DNA of 64,000 nucleotides from JBMYZL01 sp049610385 (GTDB lineage Bacteria > Bacteroidota > Bacteroidia > Flavobacteriales_D > Sanyastnellaceae): assembly GCA_049610385.1 (NCBI GenBank), contig JBMYZL010000010.1, positions 1 to 64,000 of the forward strand, in the 5' to 3' direction. Under the pieces are notes generated by a model. It searched no databases, had not been told where the DNA came from, and saw nothing but the letters and a program-made list of their open reading frames with translations. Every line of letters starts with the position of its first letter. Within the stretch, counting starts at the first letter, position 1. The position numbers and the translations under genes were made by a program. Shown here one piece after another: positions 1 to 8,019 of this stretch.

Positions 1-529
1 GCTCGCGGGTCGGAATGGGTTCGTATCCGTAGGTCAATTGAAAAAACTCAAACCCTTGAAGGGTGGGGTTGTAGTGGATCGCCTCCGTGAAGGAGAAGGA
101 CCGCCAGTTTTTTTCATAGAGGTAGCCGAAATGATCACGCAGCAGAAAGCTTTGAATGGGAACGCCGTTTCGAGCGATGCTTGCTAGGCGAATCGTCGGG
201 CCCTGTCGCGCGTGCAGCAAAACGACTGCGTGGTTCGGACGCAGCGCAACAATGTCCTCTTTTTGGATTGGCCGAAACGCGTTCAAGGCAACGAATCCAT
301 TACTTAGGCCTTTCTTTTCACGTTCATTGAAGTACTCCCAACCCGGTTCGTCAAACTGAATGGCGGTGATCCACCCCAATTCATCTACGGAAGCGGAATC
401 GCACATGCCATTTACTACGCATTCCAATCGGTGACCAAAGTCCACGTCTCCTGGTTCTTGACCAACCAGAACGCTCTTCGCTCCGATGACAAGGACAAGA
501 CAGGCGGCAAGTTTGATGTGACGTAACAT
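1..529 (-). CDS. Secreted protein of unknown function (3' end outside window)
   Basis: An open frame of about 176 codons starts at an ATG whose complement is at 527-529 and runs off the left edge without a stop. Residues 1 to about 23 have a short basic start and a hydrophobic stretch (LAACLVLVIG) typical of a signal peptide, so the product is probably exported. I recognise no domain in the visible part, which is rich in aromatic and polar residues. It lies 33 nt downstream of the esterase gene on the same strand, so it is probably the fourth gene of the TonB-receptor operon. The reading frame is well supported by uninterrupted length and the signal peptide; the function is unknown. Confidence 0.7.
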   Translation of the reverse strand, partial: MLRHIKLAACLVLVIGAKSVLVGQEPGDVDFGHRLECVVNGMCDSASVDELGWITAIQFDEPGWEYFNEREKKGLSNGFVALNAFRPIQKEDIVALRPNHAVVLLHARQGPTIRLASIARNGVPIQSFLLRDHFGYLYEKNWRSFSFTEAIHYNPTLQGFEFFQLTYGYEPIPTRE

Positions 530-562
530 GCGACCAAATTAGCCATCGGATCGGGACACGTT

Positions 563-1765
563 TTACTGCACGATGAACATGCGCGTCTCACCATTGACGT
601 GAATCCCATACAAGCCTGACGGAAGACATCGGAGGTCAACGGTCGTATGCGGGGTTTCAATTGCGCCCTCGAGGCAGTGAACACCTGCGGCATTGAAAAT
701 GCGAAAGGGCACGGGGGAGGTGAAGTGTTCCCCCAACACCATCAATTGCGAAGCGGTCGGATTCGGGGCGATGGCCCACGAGTCGACTCCGGCATTGTAT
801 ACGGCGAGCGGCCCACAGGAGATGCGGCCGTTCATGTCAAATTCCTTCAGGTGGTCCCAAATCACCTCATGGCTGATGATGTCCATGTTGCCAAACGTTC
901 CCGGCCAATCGTGGTCCCCGCCCAAGACTTTGTAATGCGTCAGCTCCCGGCACCCCTCGGTATCGGTCCATTGATGGCGTTCCACGGTGCTGCCGTCTGA
1001 GGTGTTCAAGTCGGGCAGCACATTGACGTCAGCGTAGGGGAGCAGCTCGTTTTCGTCGATCCACAAGGCGTTTCCTTCGTCGCTGCTGTGGTAATACAAC
1101 GTGCCATCGTAAACGACGCCGTCGTAATTCGAGATGAAGTCGTTCGTGCCCAAGATGGTGACGATGGGCGTGGGATGGGTCGTTTGGCAATTGGCATAAG
1201 ACTCGGCGTACATGGTACGCGCCACGGCTCCCACACCGGTGATGTGGTCATTCAATCGGCAGGCGAGGTCGTACACAAACCCGCCTCCGTTGGAATACCC
1301 CATGGCGTAAACGCGGGCGAGGTCCACACCGTGGAGCGTATGCATTTCGTCAATCAAGGCCGCCACAAAATCGATGTCGCTGTGCGGATTCGGGACTGTG
1401 AACGGCAAATCACCGCTGGTGACGACTTGCCAGTTGGTGGAACCGCCATCGTTGGGGTCGGGCAGGGCCTGGGGATAAACGAGAATGAAGCGCTCTTCGT
1501 CAGCGGTATCCCGCAAGTCACCAATGGCCAGTTGGTCCTCCGCCACCCCTTCACCTCCGTGAAAGCACAGCACGAGCGGCACCTGTTCCGCCGCATCAAA
1601 ATCCACCGGGACATACTGCAAATACGTTCGTGTTTGTCCGTCCACGACCATGGATTCGGTGGTGAGCTGCGCAGAGAGCGCGGAAGCGAAAAAGACTCCG
1701 ACAAGGAGCAGACTTGTTCGGACTTCAATCAGAACTGGGAGGGATTTCTTCTGAAACATCAACAA
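563..1765 (-). CDS. Secreted PHB-depolymerase/CE1-like esterase with T9SS sorting domain
   Basis: The 400-residue product has a signal peptide (about residues 1-32) and an alpha/beta-hydrolase domain of the polyhydroxybutyrate depolymerase/LpqC/feruloyl esterase group. Visible elements are the oxyanion-region HGG at 69-71, the nucleophile elbow GYSNGG with Ser158, and a late GGDHDWPG segment that should carry the catalytic His. The last roughly 75 residues (from APNPTAS to a terminal MFIVQ) look like a type A T9SS sorting domain, so the enzyme is expected on the cell surface or in the medium. It is third in the minus-strand operon, 44 nt after the lipoprotein gene. The substrate is not evident; an aryl or short-chain polyester is the family-based guess. 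Confidence 0.85.
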   Translation of the reverse strand: MLMFQKKSLPVLIEVRTSLLLVGVFFASALSAQLTTESMVVDGQTRTYLQYVPVDFDAAEQVPLVLCFHGGEGVAEDQLAIGDLRDTADEERFILVYPQALPDPNDGGSTNWQVVTSGDLPFTVPNPHSDIDFVAALIDEMHTLHGVDLARVYAMGYSNGGGFVYDLACRLNDHITGVGAVARTMYAESYANCQTTHPTPIVTILGTNDFISNYDGVVYDGTLYYHSSDEGNALWIDENELLPYADVNVLPDLNTSDGSTVERHQWTDTEGCRELTHYKVLGGDHDWPGTFGNMDIISHEVIWDHLKEFDMNGRISCGPLAVYNAGVDSWAIAPNPTASQLMVLGEHFTSPVPFRIFNAAGVHCLEGAIETPHTTVDLRCLPSGLYGIHVNGETRMFIVQ

Positions 1766-1809
1766 GGCGGGATTGCATGGTTATTTCGAAAAAATCAAAT
1801 CTGAATCCA

Positions 1810-2826
1810 CTATTCAGCCATCTGTTCAAAGCGCAGGAGGTAGCTGTAATCGTAGATGTCTTCGCCGTTAAACTCGCGGAATTGGTAGGCTTGCATGTCA
1901 TCCAATTCCAGTTCGAGCATTTTCCAGTAAACATCAATCACCTTTTCGATGGTGCTGTAGGTGCGTGACAGGCTGAGTCCCATGTTGTCTTGGAACCAGA
2001 CCAAAACCGCATCATCCTCCAAATCACTTGCAATTGCACCGATGAGCAATTCCACGTTCAACCCGAACGTCGAGGCCAAGGACGCAGTCAAGTTTGGATC
2101 GGACCAGCCGGTGATGAGGGCAGGAGAGGTTTGGTATGACAAATCCACACCATATTCAGAGGACATCGCTGCAACGATTCCCGCCCAATCCGTCTCCGAA
2201 GCAATCAGCCCCTCATTCATCAAATCCGAGATGAAATCCGCCATCGAAGCGCTCACGTCATCACCTACAGCATACTCGTAGAACGGATTGCCTCCTTCGT
2301 AGGTCCAGGTGGTGAAATCTGACATCAACTGCTCTGCGAGCGGACGCACTTCGGCAGTGACGTCGAGCAAAGTCCCCGCTTCGAAGAAAAAGGTATCGGC
2401 GACCATCAGCGCAGGAAGTGCAGCCACCACATCATCTGTGTAATCCATGGTGTCATCGGCCATGAAGAAAGGGCCAGTCGGATCTGAGTATGCTGCGTCG
2501 AGGTGCAGAATCGATTTGTCGTCGTTGAACGCCCAAGTGCCCTCGTAAACAAGGTTTTCACCGATGTTGGTCAAGGTGATTGTTTCGTCATCGCGAAATT
2601 CTGCCGTCAACCTCAGGTTGTTGGAACCCAAGAGCTCGGTCACATTCGTGTCAGCCTCCACACCGACTTCCTGCACACGAACCGACGACCAGGTGCCAAG
2701 AATGCGCTTTTCAGGCGAGCGCAAGTGAAACAGAGAGCCGTTTTGCTCGTACTTCTTGCAACCGCCGAGGGCAAAAGCCAGGGCAAATGCCAAAAACAAT
2801 GGAGTTGTGAAACGCATGGTTTTCAA
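1810..2826 (-). CDS. Lipocalin-like outer-membrane lipoprotein, function unknown
   Basis: The 338-residue product begins with a lipoprotein signal peptide ending in the lipobox ALGGC (Cys23), followed by KK. A segment starting at GTWSSVRV and running to about residue 120 has the alternating pattern of lipocalin-like domains found in Bacteroidota lipoproteins (lipocalin_4/DUF5004 type). The rest is acidic and unassigned. Its start is 3 nt downstream of the TonB-receptor stop, so the two are almost certainly co-transcribed. That arrangement suggests a surface or periplasmic partner of the receptor, but it does not resemble SusD. The family assignment is tentative. Confidence 0.75.
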   Translation of the reverse strand: MKTMRFTTPLFLAFALAFALGGCKKYEQNGSLFHLRSPEKRILGTWSSVRVQEVGVEADTNVTELLGSNNLRLTAEFRDDETITLTNIGENLVYEGTWAFNDDKSILHLDAAYSDPTGPFFMADDTMDYTDDVVAALPALMVADTFFFEAGTLLDVTAEVRPLAEQLMSDFTTWTYEGGNPFYEYAVGDDVSASMADFISDLMNEGLIASETDWAGIVAAMSSEYGVDLSYQTSPALITGWSDPNLTASLASTFGLNVELLIGAIASDLEDDAVLVWFQDNMGLSLSRTYSTIEKVIDVYWKMLELELDDMQAYQFREFNGEDIYDYSYLLRFEQMAE

Positions 2827-2829
2827 TGA

Positions 2830-5800
2830 TCAAATGCGGTAAGAGAGTGTGAGGGAGAAGTTACGGCCCGTGGTGTAGGCCAACCAATCGTACAACTCAC
2901 CCTGGAACGAGTAGGTCTTGCGATTGATGGGATTCAAGAGATTGGTGGCACGGAAACGAGCCGCAAAATGCTCGCCAAACTGCTTGGTCATCAAGAAGTC
3001 CAACGCCGGGGTTGGCTGCTGGTAGATGTCTGGCAATCCACCATTTGTGGTCAGAATCAGCTTTTCGCCCTGAACGTTGAAGGCCACAGTTGCGTTGAAC
3101 TTTGCGCTGTCGTTGCTGTACGTCAACATCGTGTTGATGATGTAAGGACTTTGGCCGAAAAGCGGGCGGGTTGCCGGGTGCATCGGGTCGGTGTTCCGGA
3201 TGACGTTCAACTCTTCTTCAAAAATCGCGGTGCGACTGCGAATGAAAGTCAAGTTCGCCGACAGTGTGAAGTCGTCGAGCTTCTCACTGATGAAGTTGAG
3301 GTCCTTTCGACCCTCAAGCTCCAGCCCCATAACGTTCGCGTATGGAACGTTGGCCCATGTGTATTCGGTGTTGACGGCTTCTAGCACCGAGGTTTGCTCA
3401 ATTGGGTCGGTGAAACGCTTGAAGAACAAACTTGCGCTCAGTACCTCTCCAAGATCAGGATAGCGCTCGACTCGGACGTCAAAGTTGTCGACTTTCGTGC
3501 CATCCAACAGGGGGTTGCCCTTCAATACCTCGAGGGTCTCGAAATCGAATCCTCTGAATGGCGACTTTTCACGGAACACCGGACGGGCAATCGTCCGGCT
3601 GTAGGCAAAGCGCATATTCGTCATTTTGATGCCATCGTCTTCGCCGAGCTGCCACGTCAAGTTGAGCGATGGCATCCAGTCCGTGTCTTGCAGGCCACCT
3701 TCGAGACGCGCTTCTTCTTGTGGTGTGAGGTCCGAGACGAGATCGAGTTTCTTCGAGCGAATGGTCATGTCGGTCACCTCGATGCGCATGCCAGTGTTCA
3801 GGCGAACCTTCGGGTGCAAGTAGGTGTCGAACATCGCGTAACCACCGAAGACATTGAGATTGCCTTCGTCGGTGTTGATGAGGTCAGTCAGCAATAGCGT
3901 CTGCACGTATTCGCCACCACGTGTGATGGTGAAGTTTTCGTCGGAGAAAAATTCGTTGAGGTTGCCATTGTAAAATTGAGTGTTCTGGGCCATGCCAAAC
4001 ACACTTTCCCTGTGCTCTCGGTGGGTGTTCACGAACGACAACCCCGCCGAAAATTTCGAACTCAACTCTCGGTCCTGCCAAACGGGCTGGGTAAAGTGAA
4101 GTTTCGCGTCTAACTTCGATTCATCGAGCGTGCGAAAGTACCGAGTGGGAGAGGGGTAAAACGATTGGTTGATGGAATACACCGTATCCACATTCACGGG
4201 GACATTGAAATCGGCCACGGCCAGTCCGTCGTTGTTCAAGGCCGCGATCACTTCCTCAGGATTGTTGACCCAATCTTCGGCAATCTGTCCATCGTCGATC
4301 AGTTCGCCGATGAGTTCAAGGGCGTCGGCCGTAAGGTCCTCGCCATTGCCCCCTGTGAAACTGGCCAAAGAATCCACTGTCGTGAACCGCTCGGAGAAGT
4401 TGTTGTAGAACACCTTCAAATCTGGCGTTTCCATCCGACCCTTCGAGTAGCTGACAACCCAGGAAATTTGGCCATCAGTCGCGGGCAAGAAGTGTTCGCC
4501 CCGCGCCTGGTAAATGTTCAACCGGCGGGCTTCGTAGCGCTGGGTCCGCTGTTCCTGCATTTCATCGGTGTCGATGGGGTTGATGCCAACTTGGTACCGC
4601 GACGTATTCGCGCCAGAAATATTCGGCATGGCCATCAAGGAAATCTTGTTGAATTCGTTGACCTTGTAGCTCAGGTTGAGCAAGGCGTTCCAATAAACTT
4701 GCTCCGTGCTGCGTTCATCCGAAAATTGCTTCAGCAGCTGCATGCCGTCTGCCGTTTCGACGCTTCCGGCGTTGTAACGAGCGTAATCGCCGCCGTTGTA
4801 GTATCGCGAGTTCATTTTGTATTGGAAACCAAACACATAGCCTAGCGGGCGGCCCAGGAATTTCGTCTGGTCACCAAAACTCAGGCTGTGGCTCATGTCC
4901 ATCGGCGCCACCCGACGTGTGTTCTCCCAGGTCTTTGAAAAGCTCTGCCCGATTGCGCTCAACTCGCTGTTGTTTTCAATGCTGAGTGGAATCATTCCAT
5001 AGGCTTCGAGGCTGTCCACGGTGATCCCGAGGTTGTTGGTCACCGTGCCAATGGGCATGCCCGGGCCAATGTCGCTACATCCGTCGATGTTCATCCCCGC
5101 GAGCTGTTCTCCATAGCCCATGTAAACAAGGCCTTCGTAAAAGCAAGGCATGTCGATGTTTGGCCAGGCTTCGCTTGTCAATCCGTCCACCTCACCGGGG
5201 AGTGCCCTGAAGCCATCGTCCATCCCGAGCCAGTCTGTGCTGCTCCGCTCCGAGCTGATGATTTCCTTGAAAGTTGTTTGAGAATTGATGCCAAGTGAAG
5301 TGCTGTAATTGAAAGAGAAGGTCTCTGGAAAATCCTTTGTAATCACATTCAAGTAAGCTCCGCTCCAATCTCCGGGCAAGTTCGCCGTTTGTGTTTTCGT
5401 CACGACCAAATTGTCGACGAGGTTTGTCGGGAAGATGTCCATTTCGATGGTGTTCCGTCGAGGGTTGATTGAGGGAACCTCCGCACCATTCAATGTTGTC
5501 TTGATGTAGCGATCAGATAGGCCGCGGACGAAGACGAAGTTTCCGACGGTCGAAACGCCTGGAATCCGCTTCATTGCCGATGCCGCATCGCTGTCCCCAG
5601 TTTTCTTGATTTGCTGGCTGGAAATGAAGTCAATGCTTGCAGCGTTTTTCTTCTTGATGTTTTCCATGTAGACGTCGCGGCTCCGATCGATTTTGGCCAC
5701 AACCTCAGCTGCTTGCTCGATTACAAAAGTCTCGATGTACAAGTTGAAATTGACCAGAATAACCTCGTCTCCTGTGATGGTTACCGACTCCGTCACAGGC

Positions 5801-6039
5801 GTGTAGCCGATAAAGCTGCCGATGACATCGTATGTACCTGGGACGAGCCCTTCAAGGCTATAATTTCCATCGAGGTCAGCCATCGCTCCTTTGTAAGGAT
5901 TCTGGATGACCACGTTGGCACCGATGAGCGTCTCACCGGTTTGGGCGTCTGCGATGGTGCCGCGGATCGTGCCTTGGGCGCTTGCCGTCAGGCAGACCCA
6001 TCCCAACAAATTCAAAACAATTAGTCGCATGGTGCGCAT
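2830..6039 (-). CDS. TonB-dependent receptor with N-terminal carboxypeptidase-regulatory-like domain
   Basis: This 1069-residue outer-membrane protein takes up a substrate using TonB energy. A signal peptide (residues 1-22, ending SASAQ) is followed by a CarboxypepD_reg-like domain (about 24-110), a plug domain with RGLSDRY near residue 170, and a long beta-barrel that ends SLTLSYRI, the aromatic/hydrophobic terminus expected for Bam insertion. It leads an operon with a lipoprotein, an esterase and an unknown secreted protein. No SusD-like gene is present, so this is not a standard polysaccharide utilisation locus. The transported substrate cannot be read from sequence; the esterase hints at products of ester or polymer hydrolysis. 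Confidence 0.9.
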   Translation of the reverse strand: MRTMRLIVLNLLGWVCLTASAQGTIRGTIADAQTGETLIGANVVIQNPYKGAMADLDGNYSLEGLVPGTYDVIGSFIGYTPVTESVTITGDEVILVNFNLYIETFVIEQAAEVVAKIDRSRDVYMENIKKKNAASIDFISSQQIKKTGDSDAASAMKRIPGVSTVGNFVFVRGLSDRYIKTTLNGAEVPSINPRRNTIEMDIFPTNLVDNLVVTKTQTANLPGDWSGAYLNVITKDFPETFSFNYSTSLGINSQTTFKEIISSERSSTDWLGMDDGFRALPGEVDGLTSEAWPNIDMPCFYEGLVYMGYGEQLAGMNIDGCSDIGPGMPIGTVTNNLGITVDSLEAYGMIPLSIENNSELSAIGQSFSKTWENTRRVAPMDMSHSLSFGDQTKFLGRPLGYVFGFQYKMNSRYYNGGDYARYNAGSVETADGMQLLKQFSDERSTEQVYWNALLNLSYKVNEFNKISLMAMPNISGANTSRYQVGINPIDTDEMQEQRTQRYEARRLNIYQARGEHFLPATDGQISWVVSYSKGRMETPDLKVFYNNFSERFTTVDSLASFTGGNGEDLTADALELIGELIDDGQIAEDWVNNPEEVIAALNNDGLAVADFNVPVNVDTVYSINQSFYPSPTRYFRTLDESKLDAKLHFTQPVWQDRELSSKFSAGLSFVNTHREHRESVFGMAQNTQFYNGNLNEFFSDENFTITRGGEYVQTLLLTDLINTDEGNLNVFGGYAMFDTYLHPKVRLNTGMRIEVTDMTIRSKKLDLVSDLTPQEEARLEGGLQDTDWMPSLNLTWQLGEDDGIKMTNMRFAYSRTIARPVFREKSPFRGFDFETLEVLKGNPLLDGTKVDNFDVRVERYPDLGEVLSASLFFKRFTDPIEQTSVLEAVNTEYTWANVPYANVMGLELEGRKDLNFISEKLDDFTLSANLTFIRSRTAIFEEELNVIRNTDPMHPATRPLFGQSPYIINTMLTYSNDSAKFNATVAFNVQGEKLILTTNGGLPDIYQQPTPALDFLMTKQFGEHFAARFRATNLLNPINRKTYSFQGELYDWLAYTTGRNFSLTLSYRI

Positions 6040-6049
6040 TTTCTAAATG

Positions 6050-6087
6050 CAAAAATTGTTATCGACTCCAAGCAAGGCGTTAACAAA
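6050..6087 (-). promoter_or_regulatory. Candidate Bacteroidota promoter for the TonB-receptor operon
   Basis: On the minus strand a TTTG (complement of 6084-6087) is followed after 22 bases by TAACAATTTTTG (complement of 6050-6061), and the receptor ATG is 11 bases further on. This resembles the TTTG / TAnnTTTG pattern of Bacteroidota sigma-A promoters, but the -7 box is imperfect and the leader would be very short. It is a weak call. Confidence 0.35.
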
Positions 6088-6150
6088 AGATTATGGGAAT
6101 GAATAGTTTTCGTTCTCCTTTTACTTCCTCAGCGTTTCCCAGTGTGTATG

Positions 6151-6171
6151 ATTCATTGATAATCAATGAAT
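6151..6171. repeat. 21-bp palindrome upstream of the TonB-receptor operon
   Basis: The sequence ATTCATTGAT-A-ATCAATGAAT has two perfect 10-base arms around a single central base. It lies about 110 bases upstream of the receptor start and about 60 bases upstream of the candidate promoter. Its symmetry fits a binding site for a dimeric regulator. It is AT-rich and has no flanking T-run, so a terminator is less likely. Confidence 0.5.
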
Positions 6172-6674
6172 AAAAGAAGGCGACGAACATTGCCGTCCGG
6201 CTCCAACCCAAACCCATTGAGGTTCTTCGGTTCCTCAACCGAGTCAAACCGACACATCATCCTTGGAGACCACCGTGCCTGAGGTGGAGTTCCCGCCTCC
6301 GCCACTGCCCTTCAATATAGCGGATGGGTCCAGCCGATTTGTAGGGTGAGGTGCTTGTTCCCTTCTCCCCAAGTAACAGAGGAATGCCAATGGTGAACGA
6401 GCGGTTCGAATCAGAGGAAGGATTTCTCCACAGGTTCAGGAAGTGGGGAATGCCATGAACCAATCTACCTGCTCGTCTTGACTTCTGTGCCCAGATGGGC
6501 CGTGTCTGGACAATCGAGGAGTCTGCTAGATCACAAACCTGCAGTTATGTTTGCGGTAAAACGAGGCACATGATGCCTGTGATGAGCGCATGAAGTGCAG
6601 AGGGGCGGTGATGTAGGTAAAGCATTGAGGCCATATATGGCTGAGGAGGGGTGTGCACGGGTCAAACACCTGAT

Positions 6675-7730
6675 TCAATAGGGCGATTGAGGACTGAAGC
6701 TCATGTGTTTGTGGACCGATCCGTCTTCAAAATGGTAGAGGAGCAGGTGGCCGGGTACATACCGGCATGCCCGTCCCAGGGCATCGGTGATGCGCACGAG
6801 CTGTGCGGATGACGGTTGCAGCGATTCCACATCCATGGGCGTGATCTGCATTTGCAAAACCACCGGCCGGTGGTCGCTCACGTTGTTATCGAATTCGGAC
6901 CACCCACCGGGCATGTGAGATGCAATGTCCAAGCACGCGACCACCGTTGAGGGCGCATCGAAATCATCGAAGAGTTCATTGGAAAGGAGCAAGTGATCGA
7001 GGTGTGACGGCCAACCTGGGAACGACCACCCGGAGCTGGGACCTTGTGCAATGGACATGTCGGCAAAAGCATATTCATTGGGTAGCTCTAGAAACGGCGC
7101 GAATACGTTGTTGGCAGTCGGTTCTTGGATGAGGTCGTTTAAATCTCCGAGTACGATGACGCGTTCCTCAGGCAGTTCCAGTTGGATGTATTCATTGAGC
7201 AACAGACAAGCCTCGTGACGTCTGGTTTCCTCGTCACTGGAATCCGACCAATTGATGGTTCCGTTGCCGCAGCATTTGAAGTGGTTGTTGATTGTGTAAA
7301 ACGATTCACCTTCAAAGACAAAATGGAGCACCAAAGGAGATCGGGGAAGTGGATTCCAAAACGTCGAAGCGGTGTAGATTTCATAAGCATCGAGTACCTC
7401 AATCGCGTCGGTGTTGTATACGTACACCAACCCCCCGAACCAACCGTCCATGAGCACGTATTCGTAACCATCTATCGCATTGACCATGTCCTTAAAGGCG
7501 GTGGTGTCGTCGATTTCTTGAATGGCCCAGAGGTCGATATCGAGGTTTTGGATGATGGTCTGAACCCGTTCAATTGTAGCGTCCCCATTCTTCGGAAACC
7601 ATTCGATATTCCATGTTGCGATTTCCAGCGTGTTGGGCAAGCCAAACTCCAAATCGTCAAGGGTTTGTGCCTGAGTGAATAACGATTCAAGCAAGAAGAA
7701 GGGTGTGAAAAGCAATGTGCGGCAGAGCAT
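6675..7730 (-). CDS. Secreted endonuclease/exonuclease/phosphatase-family protein
   Basis: The 351-residue product has a signal peptide (about residues 1-22, ending TQAQ) and an endonuclease/exonuclease/phosphatase domain. The family motifs appear in order: ATWNIEWF (metal-site Asn), WAIQEID (metal-binding Glu), VIVLGDLNDL (catalytic Asp and Asn), SHLDHLL and VSDHRPV (catalytic Asp-His pair). The C-terminal 50 residues after the domain could be a degenerate T9SS sorting domain, but I cannot support that firmly. Export suggests digestion of extracellular DNA or removal of phosphate from organic phosphates. It is divergent from the amidohydrolase gene, with a 289-base gap. Confidence 0.85.
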   Translation of the reverse strand: MLCRTLLFTPFFLLESLFTQAQTLDDLEFGLPNTLEIATWNIEWFPKNGDATIERVQTIIQNLDIDLWAIQEIDDTTAFKDMVNAIDGYEYVLMDGWFGGLVYVYNTDAIEVLDAYEIYTASTFWNPLPRSPLVLHFVFEGESFYTINNHFKCCGNGTINWSDSSDEETRRHEACLLLNEYIQLELPEERVIVLGDLNDLIQEPTANNVFAPFLELPNEYAFADMSIAQGPSSGWSFPGWPSHLDHLLLSNELFDDFDAPSTVVACLDIASHMPGGWSEFDNNVSDHRPVVLQMQITPMDVESLQPSSAQLVRITDALGRACRYVPGHLLLYHFEDGSVHKHMSFSPQSPY

Positions 7731-8019
7731 GGAGCGAAGTTAGCTTGAACGCATTTCTTTTCATTCAATTTTCTGCGGGTGAGCCAGTGTGCCATCCCAT
7801 TTTGCACAGCCTGCCCCTCTTTGTTTTTTCAATCTTGACGCCGCGAGCCATGTGTTGGTGTTGCATGTATAGGTTTTGTTGGTGCAAGGCGCGCATGCCC
7901 AAGTCGACTTCGATTATGTTTTCAAGGAATCCATGGCCATTGTCACAGTTGGTCATCGCTGGAACTTGAAGATGATTGTTTAGAATTGGGAAGATGAACC
8001 AACGGGATATCTTGGAACC

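Larger units (their letters stand above)
6040..6674. other. Non-coding upstream region of the TonB-receptor operon
   Basis: This stretch of about 635 bases has no convincing gene. A 68-codon minus-strand frame at 6257-6463 lacks any recognisable motif and I do not call it. The region contains the presumed promoter of the receptor operon close to 6040 and a perfect-armed palindrome at 6151-6171. The remainder has no clear repeat or RNA fold that I can support by eye. Confidence 0.6.

Noticed and set aside
1088..1804. Plus-strand frame of 238 codons
   Set aside because: It is a shadow of the esterase at 563-1765; the composition is unlike a real protein and no motif is visible.
2830..6039. SusC/SusD polysaccharide utilisation locus
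   Set aside because: No SusD-like lipoprotein or glycoside hydrolase is adjacent; the lipoprotein is lipocalin-like.
6257..6463. 68-codon minus-strand frame
   Set aside because: There is no signal peptide, motif or neighbour support, and the codon pattern is not distinctive; it is left as non-coding.
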